Assembly (NCBI GenBank): GCA_900549015.1
Contig: URMH01000006.1
Coordinates: 20,464 to 84,463 of the forward strand
Source: an uncultured Blautia sp.
Lineage (GTDB): Bacteria > Bacillota > Clostridia > Lachnospirales > Lachnospiraceae
DNA: 64,000 nucleotides
Direction of reading: 5' to 3'
Shown here piece after piece: positions 17,532 to 27,100 of the stretch (its first letter is position 1; every line of letters begins with the position of its first letter). The notes under the pieces are model-generated. The model worked only from the letters and a program-made list of their open reading frames with translations. It ran no database searches and was not told where the DNA came from. The position numbers and the translations under genes are program-made.

Positions 17532-17539
17532 ATTTTCTT

Positions 17540-17737
17540 TTACACATTTTCTGTTTTCTTTTTTCTTCGTGTCATCAGTCCGCCAATTCGTCCTGTTTCT
17601 TTTGCAGAAAGACTTTTCCAGCCGCTTTCCAAAACCTTATCAAGAAGCCCCAGCTCCTCTGCAATTTCGTATTTCATGTTCTCTTCTCCGGAAAGCTTAC
17701 CCTCCAGATATTCTTTAATTTCTTTGTCGCGGTTCAT
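17540..17737 (-). CDS. Alpha/beta-type small acid-soluble spore protein
   Basis: 65 residues. The hallmark alpha/beta SASP core is clear: KYEIAEELGL near 22-31 (GPR germination-protease cleavage-site region) and GWKSLSAKETGRIGGLM near 39-55 (DNA-binding helix). These proteins coat DNA in the dormant spore and protect it from UV and heat. ATG at 17737 follows GGAG by seven nt; a longer in-frame extension overlaps the PspC gene and is not used. Its presence marks the organism as a spore former. A forespore promoter would be expected in the 47-nt gap, but I do not see a clear one. Confidence 0.9.
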   Translation of the reverse strand: MNRDKEIKEYLEGKLSGEENMKYEIAEELGLLDKVLESGWKSLSAKETGRIGGLMTRRKKKTENV

Positions 17738-17784
17738 CTGTCCACTCCTCCTTTTCTTCTGGAGTATGGACAGAAATTCAGGAT

Positions 17785-17976
17785 TTATACATATGATTTT
17801 GGCATAATAATGGCACAGAGGAAGTATGCAAGAATTCCAGCGCCCCAGAAGCAGCTTAAAATCACCCATATAATCCGAATCAGTGTAGGATCAATATTGA
17901 AGTATTCTGCAATTCCTCCGCATACGCCGCAGATCATACAATTTACATCTGATTTATATAAGCGTTTGTTTTCCAT
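17785..17976 (-). CDS. PspC-domain membrane protein
   Basis: 63 residues, essentially a single PspC domain: RLYKSDVNCMICGVCGGIAEYFNIDPTLIR-type sequence followed by one or two hydrophobic helices. PspC proteins are small envelope-stress membrane proteins. Here it follows the DUF4097 gene by two nt and ends the PadR-DUF1700-DUF4097 cluster. ATG at 17976 has AGGAGG upstream, inside the end of the preceding gene. Confidence 0.9.
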   Translation of the reverse strand: MENKRLYKSDVNCMICGVCGGIAEYFNIDPTLIRIIWVILSCFWGAGILAYFLCAIIMPKSYV

Positions 17977-17978
17977 AA

Positions 17979-18917
17979 TTATTCCTCCTCGAAATCAATG
18001 TTGATGCTTCCCATTCCACATTCAAACTCTGCTGTATGAGCAGCTCCTTTATTTCCAAAGCTGTGATTGCCTGCTATGCCTCCAAGCTCCTCGCCTCCGA
18101 TTACGATACTGCTCAGTCCGCCCTCAGTCTTTATAAAGTAATCCTCTTCTTTTCCTGAGAAAGTGGCGTCCAGACTTCCCATTCCGCATTCTCCGTCAAT
18201 TTCCCATGCCTCTATCACATCAAGATTCAATACGCCGACTCCGACTTCCAGACTGATTTCTGCCGCATTGATCCGGTCATATGAATTTCCCTCACCGGCG
18301 CCCACCGTAAAGCTGAATTCATCTGTTATGACAGCGTCCATAAGCTCTGCCACTCCTGCTCCGATTTCAATATCCACCTCGCGGAAGCTTGTATTTTCCG
18401 GATAATAGAAAGTAACTGTTCTTGGCTCTTCGTGTTTTTCTCCCACCTTTTTGCTTACGATTTTTACTTCCTGCCCCTGCTGTAAAACAGATACCTCTTC
18501 TCTCTCGTCTCCTTCGATTTCCACACCGAAGCTGTTCTTATCCCAGCTTTCCATTACAAAACTGTCCCATGTAAGCTCTACATCAAGCTTTGTCACATCA
18601 TTTAAAGTATAGGAACGCACACCGTCCTCTGTTGTTCCCTGTACTGCACCAGCCGGCTTCGTTGCCGCCCTGTCATGACGCTCCTCATAATCGTCATCAT
18701 AATCATCGTCGTAGCGGTCGTCATCGTAACGGTCGTCCAGATCGTTATCGTAATAATCTGTATCTGTAAGTTCTGCATTTACTCTGTCGCGTAAATCCCT
18801 GAGGATCTCCACACTGTCCACGGTCGCTCCCATTGCTACCCCGCTTGCAGAAAGACCGATTCCCAACACACCGAAAACACCTGCTGTAATCAACATTCCT
18901 TTTGTAAATTTTTTCAT
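17979..18917 (-). CDS. DUF4097-family beta-strand repeat protein
   Basis: 312 residues. An N-terminal membrane segment (about 7-30) is followed by a very acidic Asp/Tyr/Arg-rich linker (about 50-85, repeated DDRYDDDY) and a C-terminal beta-helix of DUF4097 type with recurring 'ELDVEIGAG', 'VGVGVLNLD' and 'ECGMGSINID' turns. Proteins of this family are putative adhesin or envelope-sensing modules and travel with PadR and DUF1700 genes. It overlaps the upstream gene by four nt. Function in this strain is not known. Confidence 0.85.
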   Translation of the reverse strand: MKKFTKGMLITAGVFGVLGIGLSASGVAMGATVDSVEILRDLRDRVNAELTDTDYYDNDLDDRYDDDRYDDDYDDDYEERHDRAATKPAGAVQGTTEDGVRSYTLNDVTKLDVELTWDSFVMESWDKNSFGVEIEGDEREEVSVLQQGQEVKIVSKKVGEKHEEPRTVTFYYPENTSFREVDIEIGAGVAELMDAVITDEFSFTVGAGEGNSYDRINAAEISLEVGVGVLNLDVIEAWEIDGECGMGSLDATFSGKEEDYFIKTEGGLSSIVIGGEELGGIAGNHSFGNKGAAHTAEFECGMGSINIDFEEE

Positions 18918-19639
18918 ATTTCCACACCATCCTTTCTTTTTTCTTCTTTATTAATGAGGTTATGAAATCCATCTGTTACTTTTCTTAAAATCCACGGAAG
19001 CGCTGTTCCAGCACTCCATACAAGAATCAGAACACTGAGGATTCCGCCTGCCGCAAAAAAGCAGCCGATTCCAAGAGTTAAAACGCCGGCTCCCGGATAA
19101 ACGAAGCAAAGGCTGATTCCTGCTGCCACACACGCCGCAGCTCCTGCAAAAAATCCCAGCACACATGCTCCCACTGCAAAAGCTGCGAGAAATGGAATCA
19201 GAGCGATAGCTATAACAACTCCAAGGATTCCTCCTGTCGCTCCTACAAGAAAAGGCGATAAAATAATAAGTCCCAGAATAATAAGACCGATCGCCACAGG
19301 ATTTCTCTTCTTTCTTCCTGAATGATACCCGCGTTCCGCACGGCTTTCTCTTCTTCCTGCCGTATATTTTCCCGGCATCTGTCCCGCTTCTTTTGTTCTT
19401 GTGTCTGTGTATCCCTGCTCTGTATATTCTCCGCAATCCCCGGAGCCTGCATTTAAGTCCGCCTTAATGATCGCCGCTACCTTTCCCGGACTTCCAAGCT
19501 CCCGGATCACCTCCGCTTCTCTTTCCGCGCCTGCGTCTTCAAAATAATTTTCGTAATATTCCAGGGCTTCCTCTCGTTCTGCTTCTGATATGTCAGAAAG
19601 AAGATGGGACAACTCTCTCATAAACTGCATTCTGTTCAT
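18914..19639 (-). CDS. DUF1700-family membrane protein
   Basis: 241 codons. The N-terminal ~65 residues carry the DUF1700 pattern (FMRELSHLLSDISEAEREEALEYYENYF and ELGSPGKVAAIIKADL, given here in parts), then a Gly/Arg-rich linker and four to five hydrophobic helices. Such proteins sit between a PadR repressor and DUF4097 proteins and are membrane components of unknown role. The start at 19639 has GGAGG nine nt upstream and overlaps the PadR stop as ATGA; a longer frame to 19693 lies within padR. Confidence 0.88.
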   Translation of the reverse strand: MNRMQFMRELSHLLSDISEAEREEALEYYENYFEDAGAEREAEVIRELGSPGKVAAIIKADLNAGSGDCGEYTEQGYTDTRTKEAGQMPGKYTAGRRESRAERGYHSGRKKRNPVAIGLIILGLIILSPFLVGATGGILGVVIAIALIPFLAAFAVGACVLGFFAGAAACVAAGISLCFVYPGAGVLTLGIGCFFAAGGILSVLILVWSAGTALPWILRKVTDGFHNLINKEEKRKDGVEI

Positions 19640-19959
19640 ATTCCTATTCCTCCCTCGAGCATTTTGGAAATCTTTGATGAGTAGTTTTTCCATTCTACTT
19701 TATATAAATTCAACTGTGCACTTCCCTTTTCTGTAAGCTTATAGTATCTTCTGTTTCTTCCCTCATATGCCATATCATATACTTCCAGACAGTCGTCCTT
19801 CTGAAGTCTTCTCAAAACAGGATAAAGGGTAGATTCTGATACTTCCAGAACGCCTCTTACATCCTGCGTAATCTTATATCCGTACGTCCCTTCTTTCTCT
19901 TTCGATACAACTGCCAGAACAATCGCGTCAAGAAGAGCCGCGCCTGTATTAAATACCAT
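19636..19959 (-). CDS. PadR-family transcriptional regulator
   Basis: 107-residue winged-helix repressor of the short PadR class. Visible are YGYKITQDVRGVLEVSESTLYPVLRRLQKDDCLE (helix-turn-helix, about 27-60, given in part as family signature) and the wing EGRNRRYYKLTEKG. First gene of a four- to five-gene operon and probably its autorepressor. ATG at 19959 is preceded by GGAAG. The upstream region (19980-20050) is AT-rich with a palindromic ATACTATACATCATATAATAT stretch overlapping the promoter, a likely operator. Confidence 0.92.
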   Translation of the reverse strand: MVFNTGAALLDAIVLAVVSKEKEGTYGYKITQDVRGVLEVSESTLYPVLRRLQKDDCLEVYDMAYEGRNRRYYKLTEKGSAQLNLYKVEWKNYSSKISKMLEGGIGI

Positions 19960-20021
19960 CGTCTCACTTCCTTTTTATTTTATAATATTATATGACTCAT
20001 CAATATTGTTTTGTTGATAAT

Positions 20022-20051
20022 ACTATACATCATATAATATAGTTTTGTCAA
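20022..20051 (-). promoter_or_regulatory. Promoter and probable PadR operator
   Basis: Minus strand TTGACA (20046-20051), 18-nt spacer, TATAGT (20022-20027). The spacer and -10 contain an imperfect inverted repeat built on ATATTATATGATGTATAGTAT. Confidence 0.6.
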
Positions 20052-20073
20052 TAGTATTTTCAGAAATTGTACC

Positions 20074-20128
20074 AAAAAAGGCAGGAAACTTATTCCATAA
20101 AAATTTCATAAGTTTCTCTGCCTTTTTT
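20074..20128 (-). terminator. Bidirectional terminator after the GH31 gene
   Basis: Long imperfect stem GGCAG(A)GAAACTTA ... TAAGTTTC(C)TGCC flanked by A6 and T6, directly after the stop at 20129. Confidence 0.85.
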
Positions 20129-22507
20129 CTATTCTTTTGCAGTTAATATTTCCGCGATTGCTCCTATCAGTTCCCGTTCCATTTTCATAGAACAAAGCTG
20201 AGTTAATTTAGCCGCCTTACTTATATTTTTCTGAATCACAGAATACACCTCTTCTTTTACGGAAAAAGGAATTTCTCCCTGATTCAGAAGCTCAAATATC
20301 CGTTTGTTTTCTTCGTTTTTGCGAAGCTTCGGAACAGACAGCGTAATCTGTATTTTTTCTGTGACGGAAATCTCCGGCAAACGTACTGTAAGACAGCCGT
20401 CTTCTTCTCTGTAAGTTTTAACGGCTCCGTCTATGTCCGTCGTTATTTCACAGTCCTCCACTCCGAAAAATTTCACAGTATAGCTTCGCTTTTCCGGTAT
20501 GAGCGCTCTGTTTCCTTCCGCTGGAAATACAGTAAAACTTCCATTTTTCCAACAGAACTCCATTTTTGTTGCCACAGAATCGCCTGTCAGATACGCATTT
20601 GTTTCATTGTCATCTTCATACAGGACAAAGCTTCCACCTGCTCCCGCATACACTCTGATACAAAGAGAATCCGGATTTTTTAAAAATTTCTCTCCCTGTA
20701 TCTCCTCTGTGAAAGGCACAATCGCTCCTGCCTTTACAAGAACCGGTATGGAATGAATATCTCTGTACATATCCAGTTCCTTTCCCCCTGAATAAATCAT
20801 CCCTGTAAAGAAATCAATATACGTTCCCTCCGGAAGCCACACATGAACCTTTCCTCTGTTCAGTCCCGGCAGGTTTTCTTCTGTTATGGGAGCCACAAGA
20901 AAATCTCTTCCAAAAATATACTGATTTTTTACCTCATACGCTTTTCCCTCCATAGGATTTTCGTAATACATCGGCAAAATCAAAGGAAGATTTTCCGCCC
21001 ATGCGCGATGATTCATTGTATAAAGATAAGGAATCATTCTGTGACGAAGACGAAGGAATTTTCCCATAATCATAGAAATTTCCACAGGGTAATTCCAGGG
21101 CTCTTTTCCCATAAATTCACTTTTACTGCTGTGAATTCTGTTAATGGGAGAAAATACCCCAAACTGCAGCCAACGAAGAGCCAGTTCATTATTTTTACAT
21201 CCACGCATATGTCCACCAATGTCGTGACTCCACCAGCCGTATCCGATATTCGACGCTGTGCTTGTAAAATACGGCTGAAAATCAAGGGAATCCCATGTCA
21301 CATGCGTATCCCCCGAAAATCCCACCGGGTATCTGTGGGAACCCGGACAGGCATATCTTGAAAAAGTCATAGGACGTTTCCCGTCGCGGGCATTATCCAG
21401 ATAATGGTAATGGTTCAGCATCCACAGCGGGTCCAGTCCCGGAATCTTTGTTGTATTTCCCTGCTGCCAGTCAATCCACCAGAAATCTACGCCCTTTTCC
21501 TCCTCCGGGTGAAGTACGCACTTAAAATACGCTTCCAGGAATTTTCTGCTGGCAATATCAAAATCAACAGGTTCTTCCTCATCTGTATCAATATTTCCCA
21601 ATTCCTCCGCTATGGAAAGATAGCAGTCCTCATATGCGCGGATTCCACTTGCCGGGTGAAGATTCAGACTTACTTTCATTCCATGTTCATGCAGCCATGC
21701 AAGAAATCTCTCAGGTTCCGGGAAATATTTTTTATTCCATGTGTAGCCTGTCCAGGAGCTTCCGTATTTCGGGTCCACCTCATCTACAAGATGCCAGTCC
21801 ATATCCACTACGCCTACGGAAAAAGGAATTTTCTCCTTCTCAAAACGGGTGATAAGAGCTTTGTAGCTTTCTTCTGTATAAGCGTAGTAACGGCTCCACC
21901 AGTTTCCCAGCGCGAATCTTGGAAGCATGGGCGTTTTTCCTGTAAGTCTGTAAAAATCCCCCAGAGCTTCCTTATAATCATTTCCATAGGCAAAGAGATA
22001 AATATCTGCTCCCTCTCCCTTCCTTGGCAAAACCCAGCCATTCTCATCTAAAATCAGAGTTTTGCTGTCATCTAAAACAGCACAGCCGCTTCTTGAGATA
22101 ATCCCTTCTTCCAGTTCACAGGCGCCGTCCACATCATCAAGGGTTCTTGCTGTTCCTCCCAGGTTATCTGTTTTTTCCCCGTAATACCATACAGCACCGT
22201 AAGGATTCTGTCCTCCGATGGCTCTGGCATTTAAACTGTTTTTTGAAAACTCTCCCCCTGTATATGTAACATGAAGTCTCTCTGTGAAAAGCTCAAAACC
22301 TTCTCCCTTTTGAACAAGTCGGTAATCTACTCTTTCAAACTGTCTGTTCCACACAACCTGAGTAGGACGGTCTTCAAAGCATCCGTCTTCCCTGTACTCC
22401 ATGCGGATGAGGCATGGCGTGAGAAGAAGAAAGCGGTATTTTTCTCCCTGTATGGTGTTTTCCCTCCTGCCCACAGGCTCCATCTGCCAAAGATTATTTT
22501 CAAACAT
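20129..22507 (-). CDS. Glycoside hydrolase family 31 alpha-glycosidase
   Basis: 792 residues, typical GH31. An N-terminal beta-sandwich (about 1-195) precedes a TIM barrel with the nucleophile Asp 346 in WWIDWQ and the acid/base Asp 400 in GFSGDTH; RMIPYLYT and PMYYENP follow the barrel, then C-terminal beta domains and an extra ~70-residue helical tail. No signal peptide, so it acts in the cytoplasm on imported oligosaccharides, as an alpha-glucosidase or alpha-xylosidase; the linkage cannot be decided from motifs. ATG at 22507 follows AGGAGG. It is monocistronic, with promoter at 22552-22580 and a strong terminator. No transporter or regulator adjoins it. Confidence 0.93.
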   Translation of the reverse strand: MFENNLWQMEPVGRRENTIQGEKYRFLLLTPCLIRMEYREDGCFEDRPTQVVWNRQFERVDYRLVQKGEGFELFTERLHVTYTGGEFSKNSLNARAIGGQNPYGAVWYYGEKTDNLGGTARTLDDVDGACELEEGIISRSGCAVLDDSKTLILDENGWVLPRKGEGADIYLFAYGNDYKEALGDFYRLTGKTPMLPRFALGNWWSRYYAYTEESYKALITRFEKEKIPFSVGVVDMDWHLVDEVDPKYGSSWTGYTWNKKYFPEPERFLAWLHEHGMKVSLNLHPASGIRAYEDCYLSIAEELGNIDTDEEEPVDFDIASRKFLEAYFKCVLHPEEEKGVDFWWIDWQQGNTTKIPGLDPLWMLNHYHYLDNARDGKRPMTFSRYACPGSHRYPVGFSGDTHVTWDSLDFQPYFTSTASNIGYGWWSHDIGGHMRGCKNNELALRWLQFGVFSPINRIHSSKSEFMGKEPWNYPVEISMIMGKFLRLRHRMIPYLYTMNHRAWAENLPLILPMYYENPMEGKAYEVKNQYIFGRDFLVAPITEENLPGLNRGKVHVWLPEGTYIDFFTGMIYSGGKELDMYRDIHSIPVLVKAGAIVPFTEEIQGEKFLKNPDSLCIRVYAGAGGSFVLYEDDNETNAYLTGDSVATKMEFCWKNGSFTVFPAEGNRALIPEKRSYTVKFFGVEDCEITTDIDGAVKTYREEDGCLTVRLPEISVTEKIQITLSVPKLRKNEENKRIFELLNQGEIPFSVKEEVYSVIQKNISKAAKLTQLCSMKMERELIGAIAEILTAKE

Positions 22508-22551
22508 AACATTCCTCCTTTTTTTGTATTCGTATCTTTTCAGGTGACAAT

Positions 22552-22580
22552 ATTTTATCTTAATTTGCCCCTGTATGCAA
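22552..22580 (-). promoter_or_regulatory. Promoter of the GH31 gene
   Basis: Minus strand TTGCAT (22575-22580), 17-nt spacer, TAAAAT (22552-22557). Confidence 0.5.
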
Positions 22581-22656
22581 TGGCTGCTGATGAATTATTG
22601 TCCACTCCGTTCACAGCAGTACTGATAGTTCAATATATCAATTTGTCAGGTAGCTT

Positions 22657-22686
22657 TTGACACCTGCATCATATGTATGATAAGAT
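22657..22686 (+). promoter_or_regulatory. Promoter of the rRNA methyltransferase gene
   Basis: TTGACA (22657-22662), 18-nt spacer, TAAGAT (22681-22686), about 50 nt before the start codon. Confidence 0.6.
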
Positions 22687-22735
22687 AATTTCAGTCTTTT
22701 TATATCGAAAAAAACATTTTATATCAGGAGGTCCC

Positions 22736-24145
22736 ATGAACCAGAATAAAACTGAAACTCTCCATCCCGCTTTTCTGGAGCGAATGAAATCACTCCTGGG
22801 AGAAGAATATCCCCTGTTTTTAAAAAGCTTCGAAGCTCCCAGAACCTTCGGACTTCGTGTAAATACAGATAAAATTACCTGCGAGGAATTTGAACGTATT
22901 GTTCCTTTTCCCGTAACTCCCATTCCCTGGATAAAAAACGGATATTTTTATGAGGAGGAAAGCCGTCCCTCCCGCTGTCCTCTTTATCAGGCGGGGATTT
23001 ATTATCTTCAGGAGCCGAGCGCTATGACGCCTGCTTCCCGTATTCCCGTCACTCCCGGCGAATACGTACTTGATATGTGCGCCGCTCCCGGAGGAAAGGC
23101 AACTGCACTTGGAGCAGCGCTGAAAGGAGAAGGGCTGCTTATCGCAAACGACATCAGCACGTCAAGAGCAAGAGCTCTCCTTCGAAACATTGAGCTTTTT
23201 GGCATTCCCAATGTGTTTGTAGCGAATGAGCCGCCGGAAAAACTTGCCCGCACCTTCCCGGAATTCTTCCATAAGATCATTCTGGACGCCCCCTGCTCCG
23301 GTGAGGGAATGTTTCGAAAAGAAGAAGCTCTCGCTCTCGACTGGACGCCGGAAAAATCTCATGAGCTTTCCAAAATCCAGAGAGAGCTTCTTTTAAACGG
23401 CTTTGATATGCTTCGTCCCGGCGGACTTCTTCTTTACTCTACCTGCACCTTTTCCCCGGATGAAGACGAAGGAAGCATTTCTTTCCTTCTGGAAAACAGA
23501 CCGGAAGCAGACCTTTTGGAAATTCCCTGGTACGAAGGTTTTACAGAGGGAATCCCTTCTGCCGGCAACGGTGAAGAACGCCTGAAACGCTGTGTGCGTC
23601 TCTTTCCGCATAAAATGAACGGAGAAGGACATTTTATGGCTCTTATTCAAAAACCTGGTCTTTCCACGCTGGGCGGTGTCTCCGCTCCCCACACGAAACC
23701 GGATAAAAATGCAGTAAAATGGATGGATGAATTTCTGAAAGAAATCGGACTTTCCTCCCTTGGCGGTCATCCCTTTGACTGGAACCGGGTAGAAATCCGA
23801 AAAGACAAAGCCTATTATCTTCCCCCTGTATCCTGCGATTTCCGCGGACTGGCTTTTTTAAGAAATGGTCTGTATCTGGGGGATATAAAAAAGAATCGGT
23901 TTGAACCATCGCAGCCCCTTGCACTTGCCATTCGAAAAGGCGAAGCTGCTTCCTGTATTTCGCTCTCTGTAAACGATGAAAGGATTACACGATACTTAAA
24001 AGGAGAGACTTTAAATATTGAACCGCAGGAAGCCGCCAAATCAAAAGGCTGGCAACTCCTCTGCGTGGAAGGGTATCCGATTGGATTCGGAAAACTGGTA
24101 AACGGAGTGCTGAAAAACAAATATCCTGCCGGGTGGAGGGTGTAA
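22736..24145 (+). CDS. RsmF-like rRNA cytosine-C5 methyltransferase
   Basis: 469 residues of the NOL1/NOP2/Sun family, which transfers methyl from SAM to C5 of cytosine in rRNA. SAM motif CAAPGGK at 115-121, the two catalytic cysteines in DAPCSGEGMFRK (Cys 187) and YSTCTF (Cys 237). The C-terminal ~150 residues contain the RsmF-type RNA-binding (PUA-like) region with FRGLAFLRNGLYLG. ATG at 22736 follows AGGAGG; an upstream in-frame ATG at 22673 overlaps the promoter. The only plus-strand housekeeping gene in this part, convergent with addA. Target position (for example 1407 of 16S) is inferred from family only. Confidence 0.92.
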   Translation: MNQNKTETLHPAFLERMKSLLGEEYPLFLKSFEAPRTFGLRVNTDKITCEEFERIVPFPVTPIPWIKNGYFYEEESRPSRCPLYQAGIYYLQEPSAMTPASRIPVTPGEYVLDMCAAPGGKATALGAALKGEGLLIANDISTSRARALLRNIELFGIPNVFVANEPPEKLARTFPEFFHKIILDAPCSGEGMFRKEEALALDWTPEKSHELSKIQRELLLNGFDMLRPGGLLLYSTCTFSPDEDEGSISFLLENRPEADLLEIPWYEGFTEGIPSAGNGEERLKRCVRLFPHKMNGEGHFMALIQKPGLSTLGGVSAPHTKPDKNAVKWMDEFLKEIGLSSLGGHPFDWNRVEIRKDKAYYLPPVSCDFRGLAFLRNGLYLGDIKKNRFEPSQPLALAIRKGEAASCISLSVNDERITRYLKGETLNIEPQEAAKSKGWQLLCVEGYPIGFGKLVNGVLKNKYPAGWRV

Positions 24146-24157
24146 AATCACTCCACC
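24132..24157. terminator. Hairpin shared by two convergent gene ends
   Basis: GGTGGAG ... CTCCACC spans the last codons of both the methyltransferase and addA, which are two nt apart. There is no T-run, so termination activity is uncertain. Confidence 0.35.
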
Positions 24158-27100
24158 TCTATCTCTTTCCCCAATCCAAAGGAATAGATATACGCCTCCT
24201 TCACCGGCTTTCCTGCTGCCCGTGAAAGCGCCTCCCCGTAATCCAGAATCTGATTTCTGTACCGCTCTGTGAGAACCTGTTCCTCTCCTTTTCTCATCCT
24301 ATCCGTCTTATAGTCCACAAGGATCAGCTCTCCTTCTTCCATAAAGTAGGCGTCCATGATCCCCTGTACAAGAATGCGTTCCCCTTCCCAGTCAGGGTTT
24401 AATTCTTCTGCTTTTCTTGAAATGACAAAAGGCTGTTCCCGGAAAAGAAGTCGTTTTTCCGATGCTTTTTTCATTCGCTGTCCGAGAGGAGATTTGAGAA
24501 AAGCAAAAATATCTCCCGGTCGGACGCACTCTGCTTCTTTTTCTTTTAATTTTTTCTGCATAAGCAGCTCTTTTATCTGCTCCCTGATTTCTTCTATAGA
24601 AGATGTGCGGCTGTAATCAAGGCATTCCATCACTCTGTGGTAAGCCGTTCCTCTTGAGGCGCCTGTGTATGCTTCCTGTTTTTCTATAAACTCCGGCACA
24701 ACAGGAAGCTCTTCCTCTTCCGGAATCTCTGTTATATTTTCTTCTTTTTCATAGAAATCATGATGCGCTCTTTTCTTCAGCTCTGACACACTCACCTTCA
24801 CTGGAATCTCCCTTAAAAATCCATAGGGATAAACAAAAGAAAATCTTTTTTCCAGTTCATCTTTGATTTCCTCATTGTATGTAACAGAAGCGTCCCAGTT
24901 TTCCAGCACCTCTCTTCTGATCTCCGTTTCCGCCTGAAGCTCCACCTCTTCTTTTACAAGATCTTTTGCTGTTATTTTTCGTATGACAAAATCGCTGTCT
25001 CCTTCATAAAAGGGATTTCTTCTGTTGGAAAAAATCCCGTATTCCTCTAAAAGCGGCTCCATTGCCCTGTGACGGATAAGCGCCGGAAGAATATAATCCC
25101 AGTAAGTCTTTGCCTTCATGCGGTTTCCAACAGGAAGCAGTTCTTCCTCCTGCTTTAAAAAACCGGAAAGCCCGCGGATTCTTTCTTCCAGTTTTCCTAT
25201 CGTCCCTGTAATAATCAGTTTTTCTTTTGCACGGGTCAGGGCGACATAAAGAACGCGAAGCTCCTCTCCCAGACTTTCTTTTAAAATCGCCCTTCGCAGC
25301 ATCTGCTTATATAAAGTGGTGGAAGTAATTCTTTTTTCCGGAAGAATGGCATCTGTTCCAATTCCAAGCTCATGATGAATCAAAAGTCCTGCATTTATAT
25401 CGCTGAAATTAAACTGTTTTCCCATACCTGCCGCAAACACAACCGGAAATTCAAGCCCCTTGCTTTTATGGATTGTCATAATCTGTACCGATCCTTCTCC
25501 TGCACCGGATAAATTGACTTCCCCGTAATCCACCTGGAATTTCTGCAGTTTTTCAATGTAGCGCACAAAATTAAAAAGCCCGCGGTAGCTTGTCTTTTCA
25601 TAATCCATTGCCTTTTCTATTAACATGGAAAGATTGGCTCTTCGCTGCTCTCCGTCAGGAAGTGCAGCCGCATAATTTCCATACCCTGTCTTTTCCAGAA
25701 TATATACGATCAGCTGATGAACCGGTGTATATTCCGCCATATCCCTGACATTTGTAAGAAGAGACAGAAAACAGGAAAGCTTCTCAAAAAGCACAGCTTC
25801 TTCCTCATTTTCCATTCTTTCTTCACCAACCCATGCGCATACCGCATCAAAAAGCATTCCCTCTTTATATTCTGCACGGAGAAGTCCCAGTTCCTGAGAA
25901 GTACAGCCTGCAACCGGCGAATGCAGCACGCCTGCAAGTGGAATATCCTGGAGCGGATTATCACAGATGCGAAGATAATCCAGCATGGTAATCACCTCTG
26001 TCGCAGAAAAATATCCTGTTTTTGAAGCACTATAAGAAGGGATTCCCTGGGAGGAAAGCACTTCTCCAAAAGTCTCTGTCCAGCCTGTGGCAGTACGGAG
26101 AAGAATCACAATATCCCCGTATTCCAGCGGACGGTATTCTCCTGTTTCTTTATCAAGAACCCTTGCGTTTTCCTTCATTTCCTGAATTTTATGGGCAATG
26201 GCAAGAGCCTCCAGTTCCTGCTCGCTTTCAATCCCCTCCTCTGAAAGCTCTTCGCTGTCTTTTTCTATAAGAAGCACCTCTGTTTTAACAAATTCCGGAT
26301 CCTGCCCTTCCGGGAAAACAGCGCCCGGATAAAGAGCCGCCGCTTCATCATACGCTACGCCTCCCAGATCTTCCCCCATGATCTGGCGGAAAATATAATT
26401 GACGCTTCCAAGAACCTCCCTTCGGCTTCTGAAATTTTTATGAAGGTCGATTCTCTGCTCTTTTCCTTCCTCCGTTGTGTAGGTCTTATATTTTTCCATG
26501 AAAAGCTCCGGTCTTGCAAGACGGAAACGGTAAATGCTCTGTTTTACGTCTCCCACCATGAAAATATTTTTTCTCTGGTTTACCCACCCGGAAACAAGGT
26601 TTGTGAGAAACTCCTGCACAAGATTGCTGTCCTGATACTCGTCCACGAGAACCTCGTCGTATTTTTCAGAAAGCTCCCTTGCTGCCTGGCTTGGCGTAAA
26701 GGTATCCCCTTCTTTTGTCACGAGGATCTGAAGGGCAAAATGCTCCATATCTGTAAAATCGATGATATTTTTTTCCCGCTTCTTTTCTCCAAAGCGGTCC
26801 ATAAATTCCTCTGTAAGGCGGATCAGGATTTCCACAGGCTTTCTGCAGCAAAGGATTGTCTCTGCCGCCTCTTTCAGACTCTCCGAAAAATACCGCTCGG
26901 AAAGGTCTTTTAAGATCCCCTTGCCTTCTTCCCGAAGCTTCTTTGCCTGTTCCTTTTTATATTCCTCCATATCTTCTGCTTTTTTTGCAGAAAGACGTGC
27001 AAATTTCAAGGAAGAAAGCGCCGATGCCATACCGTCAAAATCCTGCTTTTCACAGAGAGCATTCAGCTCATCTGTGAGAAGCATATCACTCCTGAGCGCC

